The notes below the pieces were generated by a model. That model made no database searches, had not been told where the DNA came from, and saw nothing but the letters and a program-made list of their open reading frames with translations. Shown here in pieces: positions 1-7,324 of a DNA stretch of 64,000 bases. Positions within the stretch are counted from its first letter, which is position 1. Every line of letters begins with the position of its first letter. A program made the translations under genes and the position numbers. The DNA comes from Clostridia bacterium (GTDB lineage Bacteria > Bacillota > Clostridia > Oscillospirales > Acutalibacteraceae): assembly GCA_017399065.1 (NCBI GenBank), contig JAFQEL010000042.1:1-64000 (forward strand). Reading direction: 5' to 3'.

Positions 1-55
1 AACCCTCGGCACGCGGTTTTGGAGACCGCTGCTCTACCAACTGAGCTATACCCCT
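1..55 (-). tRNA. tRNA-Trp (anticodon CCA), 3' end cut by window edge
   Basis: Read on the minus strand this begins AGGGGTA TA GCTC, followed by a normal D arm and an anticodon loop CTCCAAA closed by GGT/ACC pairs, giving anticodon CCA for tryptophan. The variable region and the start of the T arm are visible, but the T loop and acceptor 3' strand lie outside the window. It follows the next tRNA by 9 bases on the same strand, so the two are probably processed from one transcript. Confidence 0.93.
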
Positions 56-64
56 ATATTAAAT

Positions 65-141
65 TGGTGGGCCATCAGGGACTCGAACCCCGGACCGACC
101 GGTTATGAGCCGGTTGCTCTAACCAACTGAGCTAATGGCCC
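65..141 (-). tRNA. tRNA with CAT anticodon (elongator Met, or Ile2)
   Basis: A complete cloverleaf on the minus strand: acceptor GGGCCAT pairs with ATGGCCC, the anticodon loop is CTCATAA, the T arm contains GGTTCGAGTCC, and a 3' CCA is encoded at 65-67. A CAT anticodon can be elongator Met or, after lysidine modification by TilS, Ile2. The sequence alone does not settle which. A tilS gene is present in this window at 58.7 kb. Confidence 0.93.
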
Positions 142-249
142 GCTTGATTTAAAATCAACAGCTTTTGAAGTATATCAAATAAATAGTGATTTGTCAATGT
201 TTTTTTGAAAAAATGTGCCTTAAAAAAGCAAAACTGAGTTATTGGTCGG

Positions 250-301
250 AAATTTCATACTAATCAAGTCAAAAAGCTGAAAATTTCATACTCATTTCAT
301 A
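250..301. promoter_or_regulatory. Repeated AAATTTCATACT motif upstream of the CARF gene
   Basis: The 12-mer AAATTTCATACT occurs at 250-261 and again at 281-292, start to start 31 bp (about three helical turns), and a shorter ATTTCATA follows at 294-301. A TATAAT is at 314-319. The arrangement resembles an operator or activator site in front of the CARF nuclease gene. No -35 box is convincing, which would fit a regulated promoter. The remaining 180-429 sequence is AT-rich with nothing else recognisable. Confidence 0.35.
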
Positions 302-429
302 AAATAAACAAAATATAATGGTGTTAAAAGAAGACGGAAAATCACCGTAAAATGTTGTTTTTTTACATATTTTTTGCTAAAATTACAGAAAAAAGCAACT
401 TTTTGAATTTTAACAAGGAGCGGATTTTT

Positions 430-1674
430 ATGACCATTGTTGAATTTTACGACAAAACTGCCATTGAAAATATGGCGAGCACCCTGCTGTGCTCACCGGA
501 CAAAGTCATATTTGTCGGCGACAATGAAAAGCGAATAAACAAAAGTATTGAGATTTACAAAAAGTTAGCCGAAGACAGAGGCATTGAAGTTGAATTCATT
601 CCGCAGAAATTAAGCCGCAACAATCTTCAGAACTGTATAAGCGTACTGAGCAATATTGTTGAAACCAATGAAGACTGTATTTTTGACATTGAAGGCGGAG
701 ACGAAATATATCATATTGCTCTCGGTGTGATTTTTGAAAAATACGGTAACCGAATTCAAATTCACAGATTTAACATACACACCAACACACTCGCAGACTG
801 TGATGCTGACGGCAAGGTTTGCGCCACCTCCCCTGTTGAGCTCAGCATTGATGAAAATATACGCATATACGGCGGCAGAATCATTACATCAGATGAAGTT
901 GAAGTCGGTATGTACGATTGGAATTTCAATGATGATTTTGCAAAAGATATCGAACTGATGTGGATGCTGTGCACGAAAAATACAGGCAGATGGAACAGCC
1001 AGATAGGATGCATCTCAAAGCTCTGTGCAGAATCACGTCTCAATTCAGAGCTTGATTTTGATGCAAGCATGGAAATAGTTACCACACTAATGAAAAAGAA
1101 CAGCGGATACGTAAATCAGTTTCTATTGCTGCTCAGAGATCTTGAAATATACGGTCTTATAAGAAACCTTTTTTATAATGACAACGTAGTATCGTTTGTA
1201 TTTAAAAACGAGCAGGTCAAGCGCTGTCTTACTGTATCGGGCAGACTTCTTGAAGTTTTTGTCGCTCTCAACGCAATAAGAGCAACCGATAAAAAAGGCA
1301 ATATACTGTATAATGACGTACGCACGGGTGTTTACATAGACTGGGACAGTGTTGTCGCGCCGGAATTCACCACCGACGTTGCAAACGAAATTGACGTTAT
1401 GGTAATGAAGGGGCTTACGCCTGTTTTTATCTCATGCAAAAACGGTCATTTTGACGTTGATGAGCTTTACAAGCTCTCTGTTGTTGCAGAACGTTTCGGC
1501 GGTAAATATGCACGTAAGGTAATTATCGCCTCCGAATCGCTCGAGGACACCGCAAAGGGCAGCTACCTCAAGGCAAGAGCCAAAGATATGGGAATCAGGT
1601 TTATTGACGATATTGATAAAATGCCTCAGACGCAGATTGACAAAGAGTTCAGATCGCTCTGGCTTGCCCCGTAA
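430..1674 (+). CDS. Orphan CARF-domain nuclease-like protein, DUF1887 (Card1/Can2-like)
   Basis: A 414 aa protein read from the ATG at 430, preceded by AAGGAG. An upstream in-frame start at 352 lacks a ribosome site. Residues 1-150 look like a CARF ligand-binding fold (GDNEKR near 30; DIEGGDEIYHIALG near 88-101). The middle looks helical, possibly winged-helix. The C-terminus has the PD-(D/E)xK-like core: NEID at 319-322, a beta strand, then S335-C336-K337, and a helix. Family members such as Card1/Can2 are cyclic-oligoadenylate-activated DNA/RNA nucleases of type III CRISPR. Here the position before CxK that is usually Glu is Ser, so activity is uncertain. No CRISPR array or cas gene is seen in the window. 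An EEP hydrolase gene follows 26 bp later. Confidence 0.8.
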   Translation: MTIVEFYDKTAIENMASTLLCSPDKVIFVGDNEKRINKSIEIYKKLAEDRGIEVEFIPQKLSRNNLQNCISVLSNIVETNEDCIFDIEGGDEIYHIALGVIFEKYGNRIQIHRFNIHTNTLADCDADGKVCATSPVELSIDENIRIYGGRIITSDEVEVGMYDWNFNDDFAKDIELMWMLCTKNTGRWNSQIGCISKLCAESRLNSELDFDASMEIVTTLMKKNSGYVNQFLLLLRDLEIYGLIRNLFYNDNVVSFVFKNEQVKRCLTVSGRLLEVFVALNAIRATDKKGNILYNDVRTGVYIDWDSVVAPEFTTDVANEIDVMVMKGLTPVFISCKNGHFDVDELYKLSVVAERFGGKYARKVIIASESLEDTAKGSYLKARAKDMGIRFIDDIDKMPQTQIDKEFRSLWLAP

Positions 1675-1700
1675 CACAAAGTGCAAAGGAGGATAAACCG

Positions 1701-2399
1701 ATGAGAGTTATGACGTTCAATATTCAGCACGCACTTGATTACAAGAGACAGGTTATTGATTACGATTTCTTTGTAAATGCAATTGCCGGGCAGAATCCCG
1801 ACTTCTGCGGACTTAACGAGGTGAGAGGCAAGGGATGGCTGAAGGGCTATGATAACCAGACTAAAAGAATTGCGGACGGTCTGGGTTATAACGGATATTT
1901 CGGCAAGGCTGTCACCCTTGATTTCGGCAACCCTTTCGGTAATGCTGTTGTATGCAGGTATCCTATCAAGTCAGTTGAAACTGTTATCGTACCCGACCCG
2001 CCCAAAACCGAAAAGGGTTACTACGAAACACGCTGTGTAATAAAGGCTGTTGTTGAGATTGAAGGCAAGGATATATTGTTTCTTGTCACGCATATGGGTC
2101 TTATGCTCGGTGAGAGACTTAATGCGATAAATGTTATATGCGATATTCTTGACGGTACGGATATGCCCGTTATTCTTATGGGTGACTTTAACAATACTCC
2201 CGATGCGGAAGAATTTAAGCCGCTTTATGAACGGCTGTCCGACACTGATAAGACGGGAGATTGCACATATCCTTCAGACAAGCCGGTTAAAAAGATAGAT
2301 TATATTTTTTACCGCGGTCTTGAGTGCACAAGGGTTGAAACGATCAATAAGGTTGTGTCCGACCATCTGCCGATAATAGCAGAATTTAATGTGATATAA
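1701..2399 (+). CDS. Endonuclease/exonuclease/phosphatase (EEP) family hydrolase
   Basis: A 232 aa protein with the complete EEP fold signature: N-terminal MTFNIQHA, catalytic Glu in LNEVRG, the HMG block, GDFNN, KIDYIF and the terminal SDHLPI. EEP enzymes cleave phosphodiester or phosphomonoester bonds in nucleic acids, lipids or inositol phosphates. No signal peptide is present, so it is likely cytoplasmic. Start at 1701 is supported by AGGAGG 8 bases upstream. It lies 26 bp after the CARF gene on the same strand and may be cotranscribed. Its substrate cannot be named from sequence. It is distinct from the exonuclease III homologue at 25.7 kb. Confidence 0.85.
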   Translation: MRVMTFNIQHALDYKRQVIDYDFFVNAIAGQNPDFCGLNEVRGKGWLKGYDNQTKRIADGLGYNGYFGKAVTLDFGNPFGNAVVCRYPIKSVETVIVPDPPKTEKGYYETRCVIKAVVEIEGKDILFLVTHMGLMLGERLNAINVICDILDGTDMPVILMGDFNNTPDAEEFKPLYERLSDTDKTGDCTYPSDKPVKKIDYIFYRGLECTRVETINKVVSDHLPIIAEFNVI

Positions 2400-2412
2400 T
2401 ATATATTAGCTA

Positions 2413-2441
2413 TTGCAAGTTTTAGCTGTTTATGGTATTAT
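2413..2441 (+). promoter_or_regulatory. Probable sigma-A promoter of glyS
   Basis: TTGCAA at 2413-2418, a 17-base spacer and TATTAT at 2436-2441, about 36 bases before the glyS start. The leader is too short for a T-box, and none of its elements are visible. Confidence 0.55.
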
Positions 2442-2477
2442 ATATTGAATTTTGATTTGTGAAAGGAATTTTGCAAA

Positions 2478-3857
2478 ATGCTTAACACAGAAAAAACTAT
2501 GGAAAAAATTGTTGCTCTTTGCAAGGGCAGAGGCTTCATTTTTGCAGGCAGCGAAATTTACGGCGGCCTTGCAAATACATGGGATTACGGCCCTCTCGGC
2601 GCAAGAATGAAGAATAATGTTAAGGATGCCTGGAGAAAGAGATTTATTCAGGAACGTAAAAACAGCTACGAGGTTGATGCAGATATCCTTATGCATCCCA
2701 GAGTATGGGAAGCAAGCGGTCACGTTGCAAGCTTCTCTGACCCGCTTCTCGACTGTAAGGAGTGCAAGAAGCGCCACAGAGCTGACAACCTTATTGATGA
2801 TTTTAACCCCGATGCACACGCAGACGGTATGACAAAGGAAGAGATGTTTGAGTACATCAAGGCAAACTCAATTCCCTGTCCTCACTGCGGTAAACACGAT
2901 TTCACAGACATCAGAGAGTTCAACCTGATGTTCCAAACCTTCAGAGGCGTTACAAACGACAGCAAAAATGTTATTTATCTCCGTCCTGAAAATGCTCAGG
3001 GTGAGTATGTTAACTATCTCAACGTTCAGCGTACTATGAGAGCAAAGCTTCCCTTCAGCATCGGTCAGATCGGTAAAGCTTTCAGAAATGAAATCACTCC
3101 CGGTAACTTCACCTTCAGAACAATTGAGTTTGAGCAGATGGAGTTCCAGACCTTCTGCAAAGAGGGTACAGACACAGACCTTTACGACTATTTCAAGGAG
3201 TACGGACTTCAGTTCTATAAGGATCTCGGCATTGCCGCTGAAAACCTCCGTTTCCACGACCACGAAAAGCTCGCTCACTATGCAAAGGCTGCATGTGATA
3301 TTGAGTTCCTCTTCCCGTTCGGTTGGGGTGAGGTTAACGGCACACACAACAGAACAAACTTTGACCTTACCAGACACCAGGAATACAGCGGTCAGAAGAT
3401 GGATTACCTTGACCCCGAAACAAACGAAAAGTTTATTCCGTTCATAATTGAATCAACCTACGGCCTTGACAGAACTGTTCTTGCTCTTCTCTGCGAGGCA
3501 TACGACGAAGAGGTTATTGACGCAGAAAAGAACGACACGAGAGTTGTTCTTCACCTCAGCCCCGCAATTGCTCCCTATAAGGCTGCCGTTCTTCCTCTTT
3601 CAAAGAAGCTCTCCGGTGAAGCACTCAAGGTTTATGAAAAGCTTCAGAAAAAGTTTATGGTTGACTTTGACGAAACAGGCTCAATTGGTAAGCGTTACCG
3701 CAGAGAGGACGAGATCGGCACACCCGTATGTATCACATACGACTTCGATTCACTTGAGGATGGCTGCGTAACAGTACGTGACCGTGACACAATGGAGCAG
3801 AAGAGAATAAAGATTGACGAGCTTGAGGCATACGTAGAAAGCCTTATTGAGTTCTGA
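2478..3857 (+). CDS. glyS: Glycyl-tRNA synthetase, homodimeric (GlyQS-like)
   Basis: A 459 aa class II aminoacyl-tRNA synthetase that charges tRNA-Gly with glycine. It is the alpha2 type, not the two-subunit bacterial GlyQ/GlyS type: the N-terminus (AGSEIYGGLANTWDYGPLG) matches motif 1, motif 2 is in RNEITP...FRTIEFEQMEFQ, and motif 3 in ESTYGLDRTVLALL. The insertion contains CKEC and CPHC pairs, probably zinc ligands. The C-terminal anticodon-binding domain follows (APYKAAVLPL...). Start at 2478 follows GAAAGGA. It is monocistronic, with its own promoter and a strong terminator at 3872. Confidence 0.96.
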   Translation: MLNTEKTMEKIVALCKGRGFIFAGSEIYGGLANTWDYGPLGARMKNNVKDAWRKRFIQERKNSYEVDADILMHPRVWEASGHVASFSDPLLDCKECKKRHRADNLIDDFNPDAHADGMTKEEMFEYIKANSIPCPHCGKHDFTDIREFNLMFQTFRGVTNDSKNVIYLRPENAQGEYVNYLNVQRTMRAKLPFSIGQIGKAFRNEITPGNFTFRTIEFEQMEFQTFCKEGTDTDLYDYFKEYGLQFYKDLGIAAENLRFHDHEKLAHYAKAACDIEFLFPFGWGEVNGTHNRTNFDLTRHQEYSGQKMDYLDPETNEKFIPFIIESTYGLDRTVLALLCEAYDEEVIDAEKNDTRVVLHLSPAIAPYKAAVLPLSKKLSGEALKVYEKLQKKFMVDFDETGSIGKRYRREDEIGTPVCITYDFDSLEDGCVTVRDRDTMEQKRIKIDELEAYVESLIEF

Positions 3858-3871
3858 TTGATATTTTACAA

Positions 3872-3909
3872 AACAACAGCCGGTACAGTTTACCGGCTGT
3901 TGTTTTGTT
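3872..3909 (+). terminator. Rho-independent terminator after glyS
   Basis: A perfect 14-bp stem: AACAACAGCCGGTA at 3872-3885 pairs with 3891-3904 around a 5-base loop, and is followed by a T-rich run. Confidence 0.9.
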
Positions 3910-3988
3910 TTCTAATTTGTCTTTATTAAGCTGTCTGTAATCTTTTTCAATATTTTATTATCACAGATTAATTATATTTTATTTAAAC

Positions 3989-4017
3989 TTTACAAATTAT
4001 ATAAAATCTGTTATAAT
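3989..4017 (+). promoter_or_regulatory. Sigma-A promoter of the metallophosphoesterase operon
   Basis: TTTACA at 3989-3994, a 17-base spacer and a consensus TATAAT at 4012-4017, 38 bases before the ATG at 4055. It would serve the three-gene unit 4055-6523. Confidence 0.75.
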
Positions 4018-4054
4018 ATTTAACATTATTTTATCATAATTTGCGGAGGTTACC

Positions 4055-5470
4055 ATGAAAAAAGCTATTGCTCTCTTAATCGGTACAGTTATGCTGTTTC
4101 AGCTGAGCGTAGGCTCAACGGCAGCTTATGAAGCACCCAAGCTTGAAAAGGATGAGTGGGATATGTACTACGAATCACTTATTGAAGGAAACACACTGCC
4201 TACGCTTAACGTAGGTGCAGACCAGACACAGGTTAACCTTTGCTGGCACTGTGACAAGGACAAGGCAGAAGCTAAAGTAGAAGTTTCGACAAACAGCGAT
4301 ATGACCGGTGCAAAAACATTTACCGGTACTGCCACCGCTTCGGAAAACGACACACAGGTTGTATGCAGAGTAACCGTAACAGGACTTGAAGAAAACACAA
4401 CATATTACTACCGCTGGTACACAGAAAAAGGCTGGAGTGAGCCCGAGAAATACGAAACAAAATCCTTCGGTGACCACAAAGCACTTGTAGTCGGCGACAT
4501 TCAGATAGCCGAGGACTGGCGTGCGGAAGAAGAAGTTAATCAAGACGAAATCGGACATAATTGGAACAATGTGCTGTCAACCGCACTCACACAGAACCCC
4601 GATATCAGCTACCTTGTTTCCCCCGGTGACAACACATCAACGGGCAGCACGGTTAATGAATGGCAGACACTGCTTATGCCCGAGGCACTCAGGCAGCTGC
4701 CAATGGCACTTGCAATAGGTAACCATGATAAAAAAGGTATGATGTACAACTACTACACATCTATGCCCAACGAATACTACGGCAACTTCTTCGCAGGTCT
4801 TGACCGTGATTTCTGGTTCCGTTACGGCGATGTGCTCTACCTTTTCTATGACTCAACATCAGGCAACGCACCCGACCATATGGCAATGACAAAAGAAGCC
4901 GTAAAGCTCAACCCCGATGCAAAATGGAGAATAGGCGTTGTTCATCACGGCATCTTCGGTGCGGGCGACTGCATAGGTGACGCAGAAACAGAGATACTTC
5001 TCAGCACAATCTTCACACCTATTTTTGAATCTTACGACCTTGACCTCGTAATTACAGGTCACACTCATTCACAGGGCCGCTCACATTTTATGCAGAACAA
5101 AAAAGTAGTCGGCACGGCTGAAAGCGGTAAGACATACACCGACCCCGAAGGTATTGTTTACCTCAACTCAAACTCTGTATGTGAGAGACCGATCAACGAA
5201 AGCTATGAAGCAGAGCACCTTGCATACAGCTTCCTCGAAAACGATGTCACAACATACACCACACTCGACTTCAAGGGCGACACACTCGCACTTGAGACAA
5301 GACGCGGCGACAACGGCGAGCTGCTTGACAGCGTAACAATCGAACGCACCACAAACGAACACAACGAAAACTCATTCGGAAACGTATTGAAGCGTGCAGG
5401 CTACAAGGTAATTGAGGTACTCGGCTTTATATACACAATGGTAGATAACTTAGTCAGAAAATTCTCATAA
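4055..5470 (+). CDS. Secreted metallophosphoesterase with purple-acid-phosphatase-like N-domain
   Basis: A 471 aa protein. Residues 1-24 form a Sec signal peptide (KK, hydrophobic core, cleavage near STAA-YEA). A fibronectin-III-like domain of the purple acid phosphatase N-terminal type spans about 45-130 (VNLCWHCDKD... TTYYYRWYTEKGWSE). The calcineurin-like catalytic domain then carries all metal motifs: GDIQ, SPGDNTS, AIGNHDKKG, VVHHG and ITGHTHSQGRS. It probably hydrolyses phosphate esters outside the membrane. The C-terminus ends in a hydrophobic stretch (GFIYTMVDNLV) that may tether it. Start at 4055 follows GCGGAGG. It is first in a unit with an ECF S component 17 bp downstream. Confidence 0.85.
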   Translation: MKKAIALLIGTVMLFQLSVGSTAAYEAPKLEKDEWDMYYESLIEGNTLPTLNVGADQTQVNLCWHCDKDKAEAKVEVSTNSDMTGAKTFTGTATASENDTQVVCRVTVTGLEENTTYYYRWYTEKGWSEPEKYETKSFGDHKALVVGDIQIAEDWRAEEEVNQDEIGHNWNNVLSTALTQNPDISYLVSPGDNTSTGSTVNEWQTLLMPEALRQLPMALAIGNHDKKGMMYNYYTSMPNEYYGNFFAGLDRDFWFRYGDVLYLFYDSTSGNAPDHMAMTKEAVKLNPDAKWRIGVVHHGIFGAGDCIGDAETEILLSTIFTPIFESYDLDLVITGHTHSQGRSHFMQNKKVVGTAESGKTYTDPEGIVYLNSNSVCERPINESYEAEHLAYSFLENDVTTYTTLDFKGDTLALETRRGDNGELLDSVTIERTTNEHNENSFGNVLKRAGYKVIEVLGFIYTMVDNLVRKFS

Positions 5471-5487
5471 GACAGAAGGAATAAAAA

Positions 5488-6075
5488 ATGGCAAAAACAG
5501 CAAAAAACCGCAAGCAGCTTGAAACACTCGTGCTTGGCGGTATACTGACCGCACTTGTAATAGTGCTTCAGCACCTTGGTCAATTTATTCATTTAGGTCC
5601 TTTTGCAATTTCACTTGTGCTGATACCTATAGTTATAGGTGCAGCAACCTGCTCAACGAAGATCAGCACCTGGTTAGGCTTTGTATTCGGAGTAGTTGTA
5701 TTGATGACAGATGCATCTGCATTTCTCGCAATAAGTGTACACGGCACGGTAATAACCGTACTTGCAAAAGGTATAATGTGCGGTCTGGCGGCAGGTCTTA
5801 CATACAACCTGATCAAAAACAAAAACAAGTACGCAGCAGTTATTCTATCCGCTATAATCTGCCCTATCACCAACACCGGTGTATTTCTGTTAGGCTGCGT
5901 TGTTTTCTTTTTCAAAACGATTCAGGAATGGGGTATTGCAGAAGGCTATGCAAACGCTGCACAGTATATGTTTCTCGGCCTTGCAGGCGGCAATTTCCTT
6001 TTTGAGCTTGCAACCAATATACTTCTCTGCCCCATTATAATAAGAATACTTAACATCAAAGGTAAAAACCGATAA
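5488..6075 (+). CDS. ECF transporter S component (substrate-binding membrane subunit)
   Basis: A 195 aa, strongly hydrophobic protein with about six membrane segments, an early basic segment and Gly/Ala-rich helices (VLGGILTALVIVLQHLG...). This is the pattern of substrate-capture subunits of energy-coupling-factor vitamin importers. The shared EcfA/EcfA'/EcfT module is not in the window, which is normal for group II systems. The substrate is not evident: no vitamin gene or riboswitch is adjacent. Start at 5488 has AGAAGGAA upstream. It lies 17 bp after a secreted phosphatase and 1 bp before a UPF0178 gene, so perhaps the phosphatase frees a phosphorylated vitamin for uptake. That link is inference. 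Confidence 0.8.
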   Translation: MAKTAKNRKQLETLVLGGILTALVIVLQHLGQFIHLGPFAISLVLIPIVIGAATCSTKISTWLGFVFGVVVLMTDASAFLAISVHGTVITVLAKGIMCGLAAGLTYNLIKNKNKYAAVILSAIICPITNTGVFLLGCVVFFFKTIQEWGIAEGYANAAQYMFLGLAGGNFLFELATNILLCPIIIRILNIKGKNR

Positions 6076-6076
6076 T

Positions 6077-6523
6077 ATGAAGATCATTATAGATGCAGAT
6101 GCCTGCCCGGTTACGGATATTACGGTAAAGCTTGCAAAAGAAAACTCGGTTGAATGTGTACTTATATGCGACACAACACACATAATTGAGCGTGAAGGCT
6201 GCAGTACGATAACAGTTGACAAAGGTACAGACAGTGTTGATTTCCGCCTTGTAAATATGCTTGGCAAGGGTGATATTGCCGTTACACAGGACTACGGACT
6301 TGCTGCAATGTGTCTTAGCAAAAAGGCTTTTGCAATCAATCAGAACGGCCTTATATACAGCGACAAAAACATTGAACAGCTGCTCTTCACAAGATATGTA
6401 GGCAAAAAAGTAAGAGCTGCAGGCGGCAGAACAAAAGGACCCTCAAAGCGTACGGCTGAGCAGGATGAAGCATTCCGTACCGCATTGCAAAAATTGATAG
6501 AACAGGCAAAAAGCAACATATAA
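6077..6523 (+). CDS. UPF0178 family protein (YaiI/YqxD-like)
   Basis: A 148 aa protein matching UPF0178 from end to end: N-terminal IIIDADACPV, the central DFRLVNMLGKGDIAVTQDYGLA block, and the C-terminal GGRTKGPSKRTAEQDEAF. The acidic residues in DADACP and TQDYG suggest a PIN-like or NYN-like metal site, but no biochemical role is established for the family. It begins one base after the ECF S-component stop, so translation is probably coupled. It is the last gene before the bidirectional terminator at 6523. Confidence 0.92.
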   Translation: MKIIIDADACPVTDITVKLAKENSVECVLICDTTHIIEREGCSTITVDKGTDSVDFRLVNMLGKGDIAVTQDYGLAAMCLSKKAFAINQNGLIYSDKNIEQLLFTRYVGKKVRAAGGRTKGPSKRTAEQDEAFRTALQKLIEQAKSNI

Positions 6524-6560
6524 AAAATCCTGAGATACTTAATGTATCTCAGGATTTTTA
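6523..6560. terminator. Bidirectional terminator between UPF0178 gene and tetR
   Basis: A 16-bp perfect stem, AAAAATCCTGAGATAC at 6523-6538 with its complement at 6544-6559 and a TTAAT loop. The A/T flanks supply a U-tract on either strand, so it can end both convergent transcripts. Confidence 0.9.
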
Positions 6561-7124
6561 TTATTTACCGAACAGATTCATATCCGCACACGAGGCAACA
6601 GTTGAGAGAGCGAGGGTGGCAAACTGGCGGCTGGTTATAGGAAAGCCATCTGTGATCCAGAGCTTTAAAATACCGATAAAGCCGTTAAGGCAAAAGACAG
6701 CACGGTACTCCCTCTCAAGGTCATTCTTATCAAAAAACTTTTTCGGATAACGCTCAAGCACGGTACACACTATACGCTCTGCAAAATCATCGCACTCCGC
6801 CTGTACGATAAGCACGTTAAACAGCCTGTCATTTTGCTTGATGTAGTCAAACAACGGTACCATCATATCAAGAAAGCGCTCGAGAGAGTCAACAACGCTC
6901 GGCAAAGTTTCGGGAGCAGGTATATGTGAAATTACCTCCTCCTGTATTTCGCGCATAAGAGACGGAACATCCTCGTAGTATGCGTAAAAAGTGGATCTAT
7001 TTATTTCCGCAATGTTACAAATATCGGTAACCGTAACCTTTGCCAAAGCCTTTTCTTCAAGCAACTCTATAAAAGCTTCCTTTATAAGACGCTTTGTAAG
7101 TTTTACCCTTCTGCTCTCTGCCAC
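6561..7124 (-). CDS. TetR/AcrR family transcriptional regulator
   Basis: A 187 aa regulator whose first 55 residues form the TetR helix-turn-helix (LTKRLIKEAFIELLEEKA...VTVTDICNIAEINRSTFYAYYED). The rest is an all-helical ligand/dimerisation domain. Start is GTG at 7124 with AAGGA 9 bases upstream. It is divergent from a long-chain acyl-CoA ligase gene 200 bp away. The intergenic region holds several palindromes, one overlapping the probable ligase promoter. By analogy with FadR-type TetR proteins it may sense an acyl-CoA and repress the ligase and itself. The ligand is inference. Confidence 0.88.
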   Translation of the reverse strand: MAESRRVKLTKRLIKEAFIELLEEKALAKVTVTDICNIAEINRSTFYAYYEDVPSLMREIQEEVISHIPAPETLPSVVDSLERFLDMMVPLFDYIKQNDRLFNVLIVQAECDDFAERIVCTVLERYPKKFFDKNDLEREYRAVFCLNGFIGILKLWITDGFPITSRQFATLALSTVASCADMNLFGK

Positions 7125-7206
7125 ATTAACACTTCCTTAAAAAATTTCAAATTTTTTTCATAAATTACCGACAAATAGCCGAAATATGTTGGCTTATAAT
7201 CTTTTT

Positions 7207-7268
7207 TCGAAAAATCGACTGTTGAAAAATCAACACAATGTTGATAAAATAATACATTGTGTGATAAA
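7207..7268. promoter_or_regulatory. Cluster of palindromes and probable promoter between tetR and acyl-CoA ligase
   Basis: Three inverted repeats are visible. TCGA-AAAA-TCGA lies at 7207-7218 and GTTGA-AAAA-TCAAC at 7221-7234, with centres 15 bp apart. A perfect 9-bp repeat, ACACAATGT at 7233-7241 with its complement at 7254-7262, overlaps a candidate promoter (TTGATA 7241-7246, spacer, GATAAA 7263-7268). The last is the best TetR operator candidate because binding there would block the ligase promoter. Confidence 0.5.
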
Positions 7269-7324
7269 AAATGTCAAGCTGTAATTCTGCCACAAATAAC
7301 AAAGAGGGATAAAGGAGAAACGAT

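Noticed and set aside
2400-2477. T-box leader before glyS
   Set aside because: Only about 35 bases separate the promoter from the start, and no T-box sequence or specifier stem is present.
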